A stretch of 35,299 nucleotides of DNA from Clostridia bacterium (GTDB taxonomy: Bacteria > Bacillota > Clostridia > Christensenellales > Aristaeellaceae), in the NCBI GenBank assembly GCA_017410445.1, contig JAFQQU010000041.1:1-35299 (forward strand), read 5' to 3'. Positions 9,001-17,015 of the stretch are shown piece by piece (the stretch's first letter is position 1; every line of letters begins with the position of its first letter). Both the position numbers and the translations under genes were made by a program. The notes under the pieces were generated by a model that ran no database searches, was not told the origin of the DNA, and was given only the letters and a program-made list of their open reading frames with translations.

Positions 9001-9167
9001 TCAAAGGGCCGGAACTCGGTTTCGTTTTTCTGGACGTAATGCACGCCCTCTTCCATGAACTTTTCGGCATACTCGATGCCCTCGATCATGAGCGACCGGC
9101 GCACGGTGATCTTCTTGAGGTTTTCGAGCATCTTGCGGATGCGGGCGTCCAACTGATGCATGATCAT
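6045..9167 (-). CDS. GH38 alpha-mannosidase
   Basis: A 1040-residue glycoside hydrolase family 38 enzyme that removes alpha-linked mannose. The order is an N-terminal beta-rich region (1 to about 230), the catalytic domain opening with GHTHIDVAWLW, then the helical middle domain and C-terminal beta domains. His248 and Asp250 correspond to zinc ligands of the family and Asp360 in WLPDVFGYS to the catalytic nucleophile. There is no signal peptide, so it is probably cytoplasmic and acts on imported mannosides. The start at 9167 follows ggaggg at about 10 nt; an in-frame ATG two codons later is possible. It forms a unit with the exported protein downstream and is divergent from the nucleotidyltransferase. 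The family is certain; linkage specificity cannot be told. Confidence 0.93.
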   Translation of the reverse strand: MIMHQLDARIRKMLENLKKITVRRSLMIEGIEYAEKFMEEGVHYVQKNETEFRPFENGSQWGADTEWVDFRFSVTVPESFTDRVVVSIGTGLEGGWDATNPQFVVRVNGRVEQAFDVNHTTLLLQEKAQPGETFDVVLNGYSASKIGTPATPSLTVKLEDVNWNFSQLIYDIDIPYQAALLQQPGQREREVTLETIARAIDMLDIRRPHSREFDESVAAAREYLKTAYYDERRKLVPEAFAESVGHTHIDVAWLWDLYQTRHKAVRSFSTVLKLMEEYPEYTFMSSQAHLYNVVKQDEPELFERIRQRVAEGRWEAEGGMWVEADCNVTGGESLVRQFLHGQEFYTREFGKPSRTLWLPDVFGYSAALPQILKLSGIDYFMTTKLSWSEFNCTPCDTFMWKGIDGSEVLTHFSPSRDFGGDSGDLAYFTTYNAMMKPSQVAGGWQRFQNKAIDNHFLVTYGYGDGGGGSTAWMVENARRMGVPLPNTPVVRPTHGRPFFEGLEARVKDDPRLPKWSGELYLEYHRGTYTAMARNKKSNRKIELKLRDVELWCARAAKEAGFEYPAEQLHKIWEDVLTLQFHDILPGSSIKKVYDDSKIMYEQMFAQLADIEKEAIAALSRGTAGDVLAYNSLSHERADVIWFDAPEGTTALRDAAGNRWPVQFVEGKACAFVRGMKPMTETPYWFTTMPVDEEDMQADEKAFETEFFSGRFGEDMRIVSLIDKRSGRQIVKKGEALNRIVCYENKPHNYDAWDVNIYYNRRHWEVNGLVSAEVVSRGPVMTVVRVKYAYMDSTVSQDIILYQNIDRIDFKTTVDWKEMQYLLKAHFPVDVFYNEATFDIQYGNIKRPTHTNTSWDAARFEVCAHKWIDVSEDGYGVSLLNDCKYGHSVNEKDMALTLLKSSGHPNPVADIEVHEFTYSLMPHVGGWREAGTPEQAYRLNVPVLTAKGAGEAAVQQPFAAVGNENIIIEAVKQALNGDGMIVRLYECFGRRTAGVKLNLGFIPESVEVCNLMEQPMGKAETDGRCVTFDMKPYEIKSFLIK

Positions 9168-9274
9168 AAGCGTTTCACCCTCCGAATCAATATGGAGTTA
9201 ACCTGAATATATATTACCACATTTAAAGGGCAATGGGAAGAAAAACTTACTCCCCTCCGCCGCGCGGAAGCGCC

Positions 9275-9306
9275 TTGCAAACCCATCCGGAACGTGATAG
9301 TATAAT
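9275..9306 (+). promoter_or_regulatory. Probable promoter of the RlaP-type gene
   Basis: A perfect TATAAT lies at 9301-9306, 40 bp before the start codon. The nearest -35-like hexamer, TTGCAA (9275-9280), is 20 bp away, longer than usual, so the -35 assignment is weak. Confidence 0.45.
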
Positions 9307-9346
9307 TGCAATCAGACAGACAAATCCGCCCGGAGGAGGCAGCAGC

Positions 9347-10126
9347 ATGACAGAAACCATCGTAAAAAAGCTTCATGAAATCGAGCAGGCGAACAATATC
9401 CGCATCATCTATGCCGTCGAATCCGGCAGCCGCGCATGGGGCTTTGCCTCGCCGGACAGCGATTACGACGTAAGATACATCTACGTACGCACCGCAGAGG
9501 ATTATCTCACCGTGGACGAGCGGCGGGACACCATCGAGGGCCCGCTGGACGACGTCTTGGACTTCTCGGGCTGGGACGTCCGCAAGGCGCTCGCGCTTCT
9601 GAGGAAAACCAATCCCTCCCTCATGGAGTGGATCAATTCGCCCATCGTGTATCTGAGAACGAAGGAATGGGACCTGTTCGAAGCGGCGGCGCCCGCCTGT
9701 TTCGATGTGCAGGCTAACCTGCATCACTACCTCTCCATGTCCCTGAGAAACTCCAATCTCTACCTCAAGCGCGATCAGGTCAGCATCAAGAAATACCTCT
9801 ATGTGCTGCGTCCGATTCTGTGCGGCCGCTGGCTTGAGCAGTATTCGGCCATGCCGCCGGTGCTGTTCAGCGACCTGTGCGAAAAGGTGCTGCCGGACAA
9901 ATTGAAGCCGGCGACGGACGAGCTGCTGCTCCTTAAAAAGCAGGCCCTCGAGGCCGACCTGATCGGCCACATTCCCGTGCTGGACGAATTCATCTTCTCC
10001 GAGCAAGAGCGCCTGAACGCCGTGATGCACGCCATGCCGAGAAAACACATGCAGGAATTCGACGGACTGAATGCGCTCTTCCGCGCCATCCTGAGAGGAG
10101 CGTGGGACAAGGATACCTTTGTCTGA
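9347..10126 (+). CDS. RlaP/YcgL-type nucleotidyltransferase
   Basis: A 259-residue protein of the DNA polymerase beta superfamily, RlaP group (PF10127). Residues 24-39 contain ESGSRAWGF followed by SPDSDYDVR, the conserved G-S...D-x-D nucleotidyltransfer motif. The downstream helical region (YLSMSLRNSNLYL, KKYLYVLRPIL) is typical. Relatives are sometimes linked to RNA ligases, but none is present here, and the substrate is unknown. The start at 9347 follows cggaggagg; the longer frame upstream would run through the -10 box. It stands alone between a divergent gene and a strong terminator. Confidence 0.85.
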   Translation: MTETIVKKLHEIEQANNIRIIYAVESGSRAWGFASPDSDYDVRYIYVRTAEDYLTVDERRDTIEGPLDDVLDFSGWDVRKALALLRKTNPSLMEWINSPIVYLRTKEWDLFEAAAPACFDVQANLHHYLSMSLRNSNLYLKRDQVSIKKYLYVLRPILCGRWLEQYSAMPPVLFSDLCEKVLPDKLKPATDELLLLKKQALEADLIGHIPVLDEFIFSEQERLNAVMHAMPRKHMQEFDGLNALFRAILRGAWDKDTFV

Positions 10127-10146
10127 CGGATAAGCCATACAAATAA

Positions 10147-10206
10147 CGCCCTTCCCGGGCAGCAGGAGACATATCGTCTCCGGACGCTCCGGGAAGGGCG
10201 TTTTTC
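10147..10206. terminator. Strong terminator with nested hairpin
   Basis: cgcccttcccgg (10147-10158) pairs perfectly with ccgggaagggcg (10189-10200), followed by tttttctgttt. A second small hairpin (ggagac/gtctcc) sits in the loop. It ends the + strand gene; the minus-strand side has a short A/T tail and may stop the long minus transcript. Confidence 0.85.
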
Positions 10207-10218
10207 TGTTTCGGTTCG

Positions 10219-10335
10219 TTACCGCCTGCTCATCTCTCGGTAGGCTTCCTCATAAATCAGGCAGCTCTCCACCGGCGTGTTTGCCGGAATGTGGTTGCCC
10301 ACGGCCATGATGAAGCCCGGGCAGGCCCTTCTTCC
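10219..10335 (-). pseudogene. 3' remnant of a uroporphyrinogen-decarboxylase-like gene
   Basis: On the minus strand, directly after the GH5 stop codon and in a different frame, 38 codons encode a tail beginning GRRACPGFIMAVGNHIPANT, continuing PVESCLIYEEAYREMSRR and ending at a stop (10219-10221). The GFI-x-AVGNHIPANTPVE sequence is characteristic of the C-terminus of the URO-D/methyltransferase family found in anaerobes. No start codon, ribosome site or catalytic part is present. It is most likely what is left after a deletion or replacement that placed the GH5 gene here. Confidence 0.75.
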
Positions 10336-10337
10336 GT

Positions 10338-11429
10338 TCACACCTCGCCGCGGATGATTCTCGCCATCTCCTCCGACAGAATCTCGCGCCTGTCGTCGTC
10401 CACCAGAGAGAACCGGTTTCCGTCATTGGGCGTACTGAGGTAGTTCCACACGCTGTAGGGCACGTCGTGCTCCTTCAGAAGGGAGATGACGTCCCGCATC
10501 CACGCCTCGCGCCATTCCATCTTTGCATGACGGATGGTTCCGAACTCGCCGCACCAGAGAAACGCGTCCGGGTGCTGCCGGTGAAATTCAAACGCGGGCT
10601 CCAGCCGGTCGGCCATGAAGCGCTTATCCATCCGGTCATACTGTTCATAGGCGTCCGCCCGGCCCCAGACGGTCTTCATGAAATCGCGGTACCTGTCAAT
10701 GTCCCCCGGATAGGGCATATCGCGGTTATAGAAGCACTGAGGCTGCTGAAGGACGCCCCGCTGATGGGTGAATTCGTTGGGCGCGTAGATGTGGAAGGTG
10801 TAGCCGATGTTCTCGTCGTTTTCGTAGTAGTCGAGCTCGCACAGCTTGTCCGGCGAATTCCACACGGTCGAGCCGATGATGATGCGCCGGGTCGGATTCA
10901 TTGCGCGGATGGCCTCAACCGTGCGCCGCATGAGCGCGTTCCACTTCTCCTTGGGCACGTCCAGCGCCTCGTTGAGCAGCTCGAACACGATCTCCGGCTT
11001 CTGCGCGTAATGCGATTCGAAGTATTTCCAGAAGGAAATAAATCTCCTCTGCAGCCCCTCGTCGTCCAGAAGACCCACGTCCTCCTTGATATCGCAGTAG
11101 TTTCCGATGGCCTTGTGCATGTTGAGCACGATCCCAAGGCCGTATTTCTCGCACCAGCCGACAAACCGGTCGATATGCTCCATGATCTCGCTGCGGTATT
11201 TCCCCTCTTCCTCCTCGACCACCAGCTGATCAATGCCCAGCCGGATGTGATCCATGCCGAGGGAAGAGATATAGGCGACGTCCCGCTCGGTGATGTAGGA
11301 AGCGAAATGCTCAAAATCGCCGATCGTGAGCTTCAGCTGCTGCTCCCGCGAAAGCACGTTGAACCGCTTATAGTTGGTCAGCCAGCCGCCGATGCCCATG
11401 CCGCGTTCGAAGCCTTTCCAGTGACGCAT
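10338..11429 (-). CDS. GH5 glycoside hydrolase (endoglucanase/mannanase-like)
   Basis: A 363-residue glycoside hydrolase family 5 enzyme of clan GH-A. It begins with the WKGFERGMGIGGWL motif common at the start of GH5 domains. Glu154 in ELLNEAL is the predicted acid/base and Glu295 in WCGEFG the nucleophile; HIRLG and NMHKA are also family-typical. There is no signal peptide, so it is probably intracellular and acts on oligosaccharides. The start at 11429 follows a perfect aaggaggt, placed inside the 12-nt gap after the metallo-hydrolase gene, so the two are co-transcribed. Its stop overlaps the edge of the URO-D remnant. Substrate (glucan, mannan or other) cannot be read from the sequence. 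Confidence 0.9.
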   Translation of the reverse strand: MRHWKGFERGMGIGGWLTNYKRFNVLSREQQLKLTIGDFEHFASYITERDVAYISSLGMDHIRLGIDQLVVEEEEGKYRSEIMEHIDRFVGWCEKYGLGIVLNMHKAIGNYCDIKEDVGLLDDEGLQRRFISFWKYFESHYAQKPEIVFELLNEALDVPKEKWNALMRRTVEAIRAMNPTRRIIIGSTVWNSPDKLCELDYYENDENIGYTFHIYAPNEFTHQRGVLQQPQCFYNRDMPYPGDIDRYRDFMKTVWGRADAYEQYDRMDKRFMADRLEPAFEFHRQHPDAFLWCGEFGTIRHAKMEWREAWMRDVISLLKEHDVPYSVWNYLSTPNDGNRFSLVDDDRREILSEEMARIIRGEV

Positions 11430-11441
11430 GAGAAGACCTCC

Positions 11442-12179
11442 TTACAGCTCCACCTCGTCCCCATCCTCCAGCGCGCGGATGGGATAGCCGTATTTTCCGT
11501 CCAGCTCCCTGATCTCGTTGAGCTTATGAAGCGGGAATACATGGTTGAACAGCAGCTCCTTCGCCCGGCACTTTTCAAGATAAGGCGAAACATGCTCCAC
11601 GCCGAAATGCGCCATTTCCGAGATCATCAGATCCACCTCGTTCTCCAGCGCATACGCCGGGAAATCCTCCTTCTCCAGACGGTTCGACAGGTCGCCCGAG
11701 AAGAGCACCTTCTTCCCCTCCGCTTCGATCAGATAGGAATAGGCCGGGCGGCCGATGTGCGCAAGATGCTGCGTGGGCAGCGGAGTCACGCGGATATTCT
11801 CATCCTCCCATACCGTGTCCTGCGTCATCAGCTTCAGCCGCACGCGGTCGCACAGCGCGCCGTCGATGGTCTCAATCGTCTTTGCGATCACGTCGATTCC
11901 GGCCTGCTCAGTCAGGTAGAAATCCGCGTCCGTGGTCTTGAAATACCAGTTGAACAGGCTGGCCATCTGAATCACGCCGAATACATGGTCGCCGTGCAGA
12001 TGCGTCGTAAAGACCGCCCTGACGTCGTCGAGGTTTACCCCTCTTCTGATCAGCAGGTCGACGCTCGGCGCGCCCGCGTCGATCAGATAGACGCTGCCGT
12101 TTACCTCAATCATAGCGCAGGAGCAGTAGCGGTCGGCGGCGGGAACGCCGTGGCTGGTGCCAAGGAAGGTGATTTTCAT
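11442..12179 (-). CDS. MBL-fold metallo-hydrolase, RNase Z-like
   Basis: A 245-residue metallo-beta-lactamase-fold protein. The zinc motif HLHGDH is at residues 60-65, with a preceding GTSHGVPAADRYCSC loop and later His residues (QHLAH, SGDLS, HFGVEH, NHVFP) that fit the remaining ligands. The N-terminal LGTSHG resembles RNase Z and phosphodiesterase-type members. No exosite arm is evident, so an RNase Z function is not claimed. The start at 12179 follows aggaggc. It sits between fucU (with a terminator hairpin in the 78-bp gap) and the GH5 gene. Confidence 0.8.
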   Translation of the reverse strand: MKITFLGTSHGVPAADRYCSCAMIEVNGSVYLIDAGAPSVDLLIRRGVNLDDVRAVFTTHLHGDHVFGVIQMASLFNWYFKTTDADFYLTEQAGIDVIAKTIETIDGALCDRVRLKLMTQDTVWEDENIRVTPLPTQHLAHIGRPAYSYLIEAEGKKVLFSGDLSNRLEKEDFPAYALENEVDLMISEMAHFGVEHVSPYLEKCRAKELLFNHVFPLHKLNEIRELDGKYGYPIRALEDGDEVEL

Positions 12180-12211
12180 GAATATGCCTCCTTAATCGTC
12201 CGGATATACAA

Positions 12212-12247
12212 GAAAAGCAATCCCCCGGTGCAGCGCGGAGGGATTGC
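12212..12247 (-). terminator. Terminator after fucU
   Basis: On the minus strand gcaatcc...ggattgc (12241-12247 with 12217-12223, with further G/C pairing inside) is followed by TTTTCTTG. It lies 10 bp after the fucU stop and 32 bp before the metallo-hydrolase start, so the last two genes of the run depend on readthrough or a separate promoter. Confidence 0.7.
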
Positions 12248-12257
12248 ATATGATCGG

Positions 12258-12689
12258 TTATTCGACGACAACGCCCTTCTTCAGGATGATGTTCGCATAC
12301 AGCGCGCTCTCGCCGGTCATGACGACGCAGTACGCCTTCTTCGCGCGCTCGTAGAACGCAAAGCGCTCCACATGCTCGAACTTCACTTCCTTGCCCTCGG
12401 CCTTGTCGCACAGCTCATGGTATACATCCCAGATGGGGGTCTCGACGGTGTCGCCGGGAACAACCTGCATGAGCGCTACGGGCGCTTCCACATAGGGATC
12501 CAGCGGATACAGGCGCAGGATAGCCTCCAGCACCTCAGGCACGCCGTGGCCATCCAGACGGACCAGATTGCGGGCATGGCTCGCGCCGGGGAAGTTGCCG
12601 TCGCCGATGACCAGCTCGTCGCCGTGGCCCATTTCCATCAGAATCTTGATCAGTTCGGGGGAAATTACCTTGGAGATACCTTTCAGCAT
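12258..12689 (-). CDS. fucU: L-fucose mutarotase
   Basis: A 143-residue RbsD/FucU-family protein that interconverts the alpha and beta anomers of L-fucose, helping its entry into catabolism. The whole length matches the FucU pattern: MLKGI, ISPELIKILMEMGHGDE with the conserved His, DGNFPG, then RFAFYERAKKAY with the conserved Tyr/Arg, and GESALYANIILKKGV near the end. FucU is preferred over RbsD because of the FAFYERA and NIILKKG motifs. No fucose isomerase, kinase or transporter is next to it. It lies 36 bp after the YbaK-like gene with a weak ribosome site (aaaggcgg). Confidence 0.9.
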   Translation of the reverse strand: MLKGISKVISPELIKILMEMGHGDELVIGDGNFPGASHARNLVRLDGHGVPEVLEAILRLYPLDPYVEAPVALMQVVPGDTVETPIWDVYHELCDKAEGKEVKFEHVERFAFYERAKKAYCVVMTGESALYANIILKKGVVVE

Positions 12690-12725
12690 GGGAAAACCGC
12701 CTTTCAGAATGTATTGTATATCGCT

Positions 12726-13238
12726 TTATTCCGCCGCGCCGCTCTCCTCCATGGAGACAAACACGGCTTCATGCCCGACCGCGGGCAGGAATTTCTCAAA
12801 GAAGTCCTTTCCGGACAGGGCGACCGAACAGGTGTTGTCGCAGGGATGAAACACCAGCCTGTCCTCGCCCTTAAGCGCCTCGTCCACAAGCAGACGAACG
12901 CCCTGCGCCTCGTCAAACATCAGCCCCAGCGGACTGGCCGACCCGGGCTGCGCCAGGAGATGCGTCTCCAGCTCCTCCCCGGAGGCAAACCCCAGCCGCG
13001 AGGCTCCCGCCTGCCGGCTCACGACGGACGCCTTATAGACCGCGTCCGGCCGGGTCACGCACAGGTAGAATTCCTCCTGCCTGCGCGGGCGGAGGAACAG
13101 ATTCTTCGGCATCACGCCGCCCAGCCTTTTTGCAGGCTCCGCGCACTCCTCCATGGTGTGCGCCGGCGGATGCCCGATCGTCTCATAGGGGATTCCGAGA
13201 GAATCCAGCCCCTTCAGCACCCTTTCCTTCACGCTCAT
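12726..13238 (-). CDS. YbaK/ProX-type aminoacyl-tRNA deacylase
   Basis: A 170-residue YbaK/EbsC-superfamily protein of the prolyl-tRNA-synthetase-associated (ProX/PrdX) type. Such proteins hydrolyse Ala-tRNA(Pro), correcting mischarging. Features seen are YETIGHPPAHTMEEC at the start, KNLFLRPRR, RLGFASGEEL, the PGSASPLGLMFD loop and HPCDNTCSVALS. The start at 13238 overlaps the dnaC stop as ATGA, which implies translational coupling and rules out the longer upstream frame. The overlap with a helicase-loader gene is an odd pairing with no known functional link. Confidence 0.85.
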   Translation of the reverse strand: MSVKERVLKGLDSLGIPYETIGHPPAHTMEECAEPAKRLGGVMPKNLFLRPRRQEEFYLCVTRPDAVYKASVVSRQAGASRLGFASGEELETHLLAQPGSASPLGLMFDEAQGVRLLVDEALKGEDRLVFHPCDNTCSVALSGKDFFEKFLPAVGHEAVFVSMEESGAAE

Positions 13239-14245
13239 GCCTTTTTCCCGCTCCTTCCGGCGATCATGCGCAGATCGCGGCCCTTGAGCTGGGCGGGCAT
13301 GACGTTCGAGGTGTCGAACAGGCGGGAGAACACGCGCTCGCCGTAGATTTCCATCAGCTCCCGCGCACCCAGATTGGTCGCAACCACCGTATGCCGCCGC
13401 TGGGTCATGCGCTCGTTGAGCAGGGTGAAGAGGTATTCGCGGGTGATGTTCTGCATGACCGGCTCGGTGCCCAGATCGTCGATCAGCAGGATATCGCACT
13501 CGGTCAGCTGCGTGAATTCGCTCCGCTTCTCGGGATCGGAAAAATGCGTGCCGCGCATGGTCTCAAACAGGCGGTAGGCCGTCACGCAGATGGGCGAAAA
13601 GCCCCGGTCGAGCAGCCGGTTCTCGATGCAGTGCAGAAGGAATGTCTTGCCGAGGCCGGTATTGCCGGTCAGAAGCAGATTGAGCGTATCGGTCTCAGGG
13701 TAGTCGTCCGCATACTGCTGGCACATGCGTCTGGCGCGCAGGGCGATTTTCCGCTGCGTGTTCACGCCGTCCACCAGCTCGTCGTCCGGGAAAATGTCCT
13801 TATTAAACGCCTCAAACCGCTGCTCGGCGGTGCCCCTCTCGCGCGCAGAGTCGTACATCCGGTCGATCAGCCGCTTTTCCATGCACGAACACATGCTTCT
13901 CACGCCCTCGCCGACGTAGCCCGTGTCCCGGCAGGCGGCGCAATGATAGACCGGATCGAGATAATCCGCACTCAGGCCGAGCGAGGCAAGCAGCCTTTCC
14001 TGCTCGGAGCGCAGCTGCGCGGCCTTTGAAAGGGTCTCCTCCCGCATTTTTTCGACGTCCGCCGGACGCGCGAGGATAAAGCGCGCCTGCCGCATGAACA
14101 GCGCCCTCGACTGCTCCGCAATCTCTCCCAGCCGGGGACTCTTCGCGCTCACCTCGGCCATTCTCCGGTCGTGCTCGCGCAGATTTTCCTCGCGCATGCG
14201 GGCATACTCCTCATGGAGCGAACGGATAATATCACTGCGCGTCAT
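13235..14245 (-). CDS. dnaC: DnaC/DnaI-type replicative helicase loader
   Basis: A 336-residue AAA+ ATPase that loads the replicative helicase. An N-terminal helical region is followed by a zinc-ribbon-like CAAC-RDTGYVGEG...CSC segment, as in DnaI/DnaC proteins. The Walker A motif is TGNTGLGKT, Walker B is DILLIDDLG, with a downstream TLLNERMTQRRHTVVATN sensor-like segment. The start at 14245 follows gaggaggacg and gives the usual length; longer in-frame extensions are arginine-rich and improbable. It overlaps the DnaD-like gene by 14 bp and the YbaK-like gene by 4 bp, so all three are translated from one message. Confidence 0.92.
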   Translation of the reverse strand: MTRSDIIRSLHEEYARMREENLREHDRRMAEVSAKSPRLGEIAEQSRALFMRQARFILARPADVEKMREETLSKAAQLRSEQERLLASLGLSADYLDPVYHCAACRDTGYVGEGVRSMCSCMEKRLIDRMYDSARERGTAEQRFEAFNKDIFPDDELVDGVNTQRKIALRARRMCQQYADDYPETDTLNLLLTGNTGLGKTFLLHCIENRLLDRGFSPICVTAYRLFETMRGTHFSDPEKRSEFTQLTECDILLIDDLGTEPVMQNITREYLFTLLNERMTQRRHTVVATNLGARELMEIYGERVFSRLFDTSNVMPAQLKGRDLRMIAGRSGKKA

Positions 14246-15731
14246 CGTCGTCCTCCTCGGAATCATACTTCTTCGCCTGATCGAACAGATAGTCCAGCTC
14301 GCCCTCCTGATAGGTGCGCTGCTGGAAATTGAGCGCGTTGGGCGTGGCGCCCGTCCTGCTGGAAGCTGCCGCGGCCGCGCCGCCCGAAGCCTTGCTTTCC
14401 TGATACCTTCTGGCCAGCTCAACCGTATTCAGGTCCAGCCGCTGCCATCCGGCCAGTATTTTGGTCATGTAATTGGTGGGCAATGTCTTCCCCTTCGCAC
14501 ACTCGGCTGCATAGAGAACCAGATCAAACGGCGCGCTGCTCAGCCAGTCCTCCAGCAGCGATACGTCCGCGGCGGTCACGCTCTTTTCAAGCCCGCACGC
14601 CGCGAAAATCTGCGCAGCCTGTCCCCTCAGCATTCTCTGCCGCTCCAGATGGGCCTCCACCTCCTCAAGGGAGGTCTGTCCGCGCTCGAGCGACGCCTTC
14701 ATCGCCTTGTCCAGCAGGTCCATATTGGCCTTGGGCCGGGTCTCGGCCAGCTCGCTTGCGATGCGCTGGATGGTCTCCGGGGCAAAGCCCACGTCTAGAT
14801 AGCCCCGGTAATTCTTTATTTCGTTGGGCATGGGCGATACGAACCCGAGGCCCAGCGTCTCATGAAGCTGCTTGATTGCCTCGTGCACGCGGTTGTCGTC
14901 GATGAGCGCCTGCTCCATCTCTGCGCCGCTGACGATGTTTGCATGCCGCTTCAGAATGCCGTCCAGATAGCCGAAGTTGGGATTTCGGGCGTTGACGGTC
15001 TCCTTGCAGGCGGCAATAACCGCCTTGGGCGAGAGATTCCATTCCTCCAGCCACTTGCGCGCCATGTCCGCCTCGGCCTTGGTGGGCTTTCGGTGGATGT
15101 TGAGCTGCTTCAAAACCTGCTGGCACAGCTTCCACGGCTCGCTCTCCTGCATCACCTTCTCGCGCGCCTGCTCGTCGGTGACAATGCCCTCCTCCGCCCA
15201 TTTCACAGCGATTTTGTCCAGCGACTTGAACTGACATTTCGCGCCGTGCCGGGCCACATACGCCTCCGCCATGATCAGAACGACGCTCTCCGGCAGATGC
15301 AGGTCCTCCACCCACTCGCACGCCGAATTGAACTCGGCGGCGTGCAGCAGGCGGTTTCCGAAAATCTGCTGAAGCTGGTTGTTGAAATCGCGGTGGCGAT
15401 AGATCTCCTGCTCGGCAGAGGACCCGTTGAACATGGTGGATGCGATGTTGAGATACTGATAAGAAACCGGCCTGTCGCTGACCCGCTTCACCAGCCCCTG
15501 ACGCTCCCAGTACTGGAACGCGTCGCGGACGGTCTCCTCGGGCAGGTCGAGAATGCGCGCGGTGCGGTCGAGGGTCATGTCCTCGGCGGGATGATAGCAC
15601 TGCATCAGCCCGTACAGATACACGCGCACATAGTCGCCCGACGCGCGCGGCAGATATTCCTGAATGAACAGATTTTCCACCGGCGTCACGCCCAGCATGA
15701 GATAATTTTCAGAAAAGCTGCAAAGCGCCAT
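14232..15731 (-). CDS. DnaD-like replication initiation protein
   Basis: A 499-residue DnaD/DnaB-type primosome protein, probably working with the DnaC protein encoded next to it. The N-terminal winged-helix region (to about residue 130) includes NLFIQEYLPRASGDYVRVYLY. Three C-terminal DnaB_2-type segments carry the Y-x-x-x-I-x-x-W-like motif: KSLDKIAVKW, GYLDGILKRH and NYMTKILAGW. The tail is acidic (EEDDDDAQ). The ATG at 15731 is chosen over a TTG two codons earlier because of its spacing to ggagg. At about 500 residues it is longer than Bacillus DnaD (about 230 residues), closer to the multi-domain DnaB/DnaD proteins of Clostridia. Confidence 0.9.
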   Translation of the reverse strand: MALCSFSENYLMLGVTPVENLFIQEYLPRASGDYVRVYLYGLMQCYHPAEDMTLDRTARILDLPEETVRDAFQYWERQGLVKRVSDRPVSYQYLNIASTMFNGSSAEQEIYRHRDFNNQLQQIFGNRLLHAAEFNSACEWVEDLHLPESVVLIMAEAYVARHGAKCQFKSLDKIAVKWAEEGIVTDEQAREKVMQESEPWKLCQQVLKQLNIHRKPTKAEADMARKWLEEWNLSPKAVIAACKETVNARNPNFGYLDGILKRHANIVSGAEMEQALIDDNRVHEAIKQLHETLGLGFVSPMPNEIKNYRGYLDVGFAPETIQRIASELAETRPKANMDLLDKAMKASLERGQTSLEEVEAHLERQRMLRGQAAQIFAACGLEKSVTAADVSLLEDWLSSAPFDLVLYAAECAKGKTLPTNYMTKILAGWQRLDLNTVELARRYQESKASGGAAAAASSRTGATPNALNFQQRTYQEGELDYLFDQAKKYDSEEDDDDAQ

Positions 15732-15763
15732 GCTCAATCCTCCGAATGTATTTGAAAAACCAG

Positions 15764-16681
15764 TTATTCCCTGAGCGACTGCTCATATTTTTCCTTCGTG
15801 AAGATCTCCGGCGGCAGACCGCAGAAGATTTCCTCCCAGCTCTTGGGGTTCTCCGTCGGCTCCAGAAGGCCGCCGTACGCCTCGGGCCAGCGGCAGCGCA
15901 TGAGATAATCCCGGATGTCCTCCACATATTTTTCGCTGCCGGTGGTGTGCGTCATCACCCTTCGGCCCAGATCGACCTCGGCCACCAGATGCGACGGCTT
16001 GTTCTCCAGCCGGTGAAGCACCGTGCCGTCCGGCGAAACGAGCCCCGTATAGGCGACAGGGAACCGGTTGTCGATCTGACAGCAGGCCACATACATGCTG
16101 TTGTCCACCGCGCGGGCGCGCATTTTGAGCTCCCACTGCGGGAAGAGCGTATCGCCGTAGAGCGGATAGAGCACCAGCTCCGCGCCCCGGATTCCCAGAA
16201 TCCGCGCGGACTCGGGGAAGTAATTGTCGAAGCAGATCATGATGCCCACCCGGCCGATATCCAGATCGAACACCGGGAAATCGCTCCCGTGGGACAGGCC
16301 TTTCGAAATTTCGCTGTGCGTCAGATGGACCTTGCGGAAGCGGCCGATTTCACAGCCCTCCCGGTCGAGGATGTAGGAGGAATTATAAACCCTTCCGTCC
16401 TCCGCCGCCTCATAGTCCCACGGCACGACATATCCGTGATACTTCCGGGCCAGATCAGCGCAGCGCTCCTTCCATTCAGCCGCCAGCACGCGCAGCTCGT
16501 CCGGACGGTATACAATCGTCCGGTCCGGCACATGCTGATAGGCCTCCGGGAAAAAGACCAGGTCTGCGCCTTCCTCAAAGCACTTTTCCGCCATATCCGT
16601 CAGGATATCCAGCCGCCGTTCATAGCCGTCCGCCGCCTGCATGTCCACCTGAATCAGACCGATTTTCGCCTTTCTGCCCAT
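15764..16681 (-). CDS. Carbon-nitrogen hydrolase (nitrilase superfamily)
   Basis: A 305-residue amidohydrolase with the complete Glu-Lys-Cys triad: Glu46 in FFPEAYQ, Lys117 in RKVHLTHSE and Cys150 in MICFDNYFPE. It resembles N-carbamoyl-type and omega-amidase-like nitrilases; the substrate cannot be assigned. The start is placed at 16681; an ATG two codons earlier (16687) has too short a distance to the gaaggggaa ribosome site. It is the first gene after a good promoter and is separated from the DnaD-like gene by 32 bp, so the replication genes are probably co-transcribed from it. Confidence 0.88.
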   Translation of the reverse strand: MGRKAKIGLIQVDMQAADGYERRLDILTDMAEKCFEEGADLVFFPEAYQHVPDRTIVYRPDELRVLAAEWKERCADLARKYHGYVVPWDYEAAEDGRVYNSSYILDREGCEIGRFRKVHLTHSEISKGLSHGSDFPVFDLDIGRVGIMICFDNYFPESARILGIRGAELVLYPLYGDTLFPQWELKMRARAVDNSMYVACCQIDNRFPVAYTGLVSPDGTVLHRLENKPSHLVAEVDLGRRVMTHTTGSEKYVEDIRDYLMRCRWPEAYGGLLEPTENPKSWEEIFCGLPPEIFTKEKYEQSLRE

Positions 16682-16723
16682 AGCCATTCCCCTTCCGCCG
16701 CAGCCGGCAGCTTGCTTTCTTCT

Positions 16724-16752
16724 ATTATACAACGGATCGGGAGAATTGTCAT
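16724..16752 (-). promoter_or_regulatory. Promoter of the nitrilase-dnaD-dnaC operon
   Basis: On the minus strand, ATGACA (16752-16747) and TATAAT (16729-16724) are separated by 17 bp, 42 bp upstream of the nitrilase start. Confidence 0.7.
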
Positions 16753-16779
16753 CCAAGGAATCGGGGCAAAGCGGAAAGA

Positions 16780-16816
16780 ACAAAAAAGAAGGCGCCTGTC
16801 TTTCGACAAACACCTT
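16780..16816 (-). terminator. Terminator of the 5S rRNA gene
   Basis: On the minus strand a 12-bp stem (16816-16805 with 16800-16789, three G-U pairs) closed by a GAAA loop is followed by cttttttg. It lies 7 nt after the 5S gene. Confidence 0.85.
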
Positions 16817-16823
16817 CATGGAA

Positions 16824-16939
<116 letters not shown>

Positions 16940-16964
16940 AATTGAAATCATTTTCAACTCGGAT

Positions 16965-16994
16965 ATGATACCACATCCGGCGCCGGTTTGTCAA
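16965..16994 (-). promoter_or_regulatory. Promoter of the lone 5S rRNA gene
   Basis: On the minus strand, a consensus TTGACA (16994-16989) lies 18 bp from TATCAT (16970-16965), about 26 bp before the mature 5S end. The -35 falls inside an inverted repeat (catccgg...ccggatg) that could also act as the end of the upstream coiled-coil transcript. Confidence 0.65.
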
Positions 16995-17015
16995 CACCGG
17001 ATGCAGCATTTTACA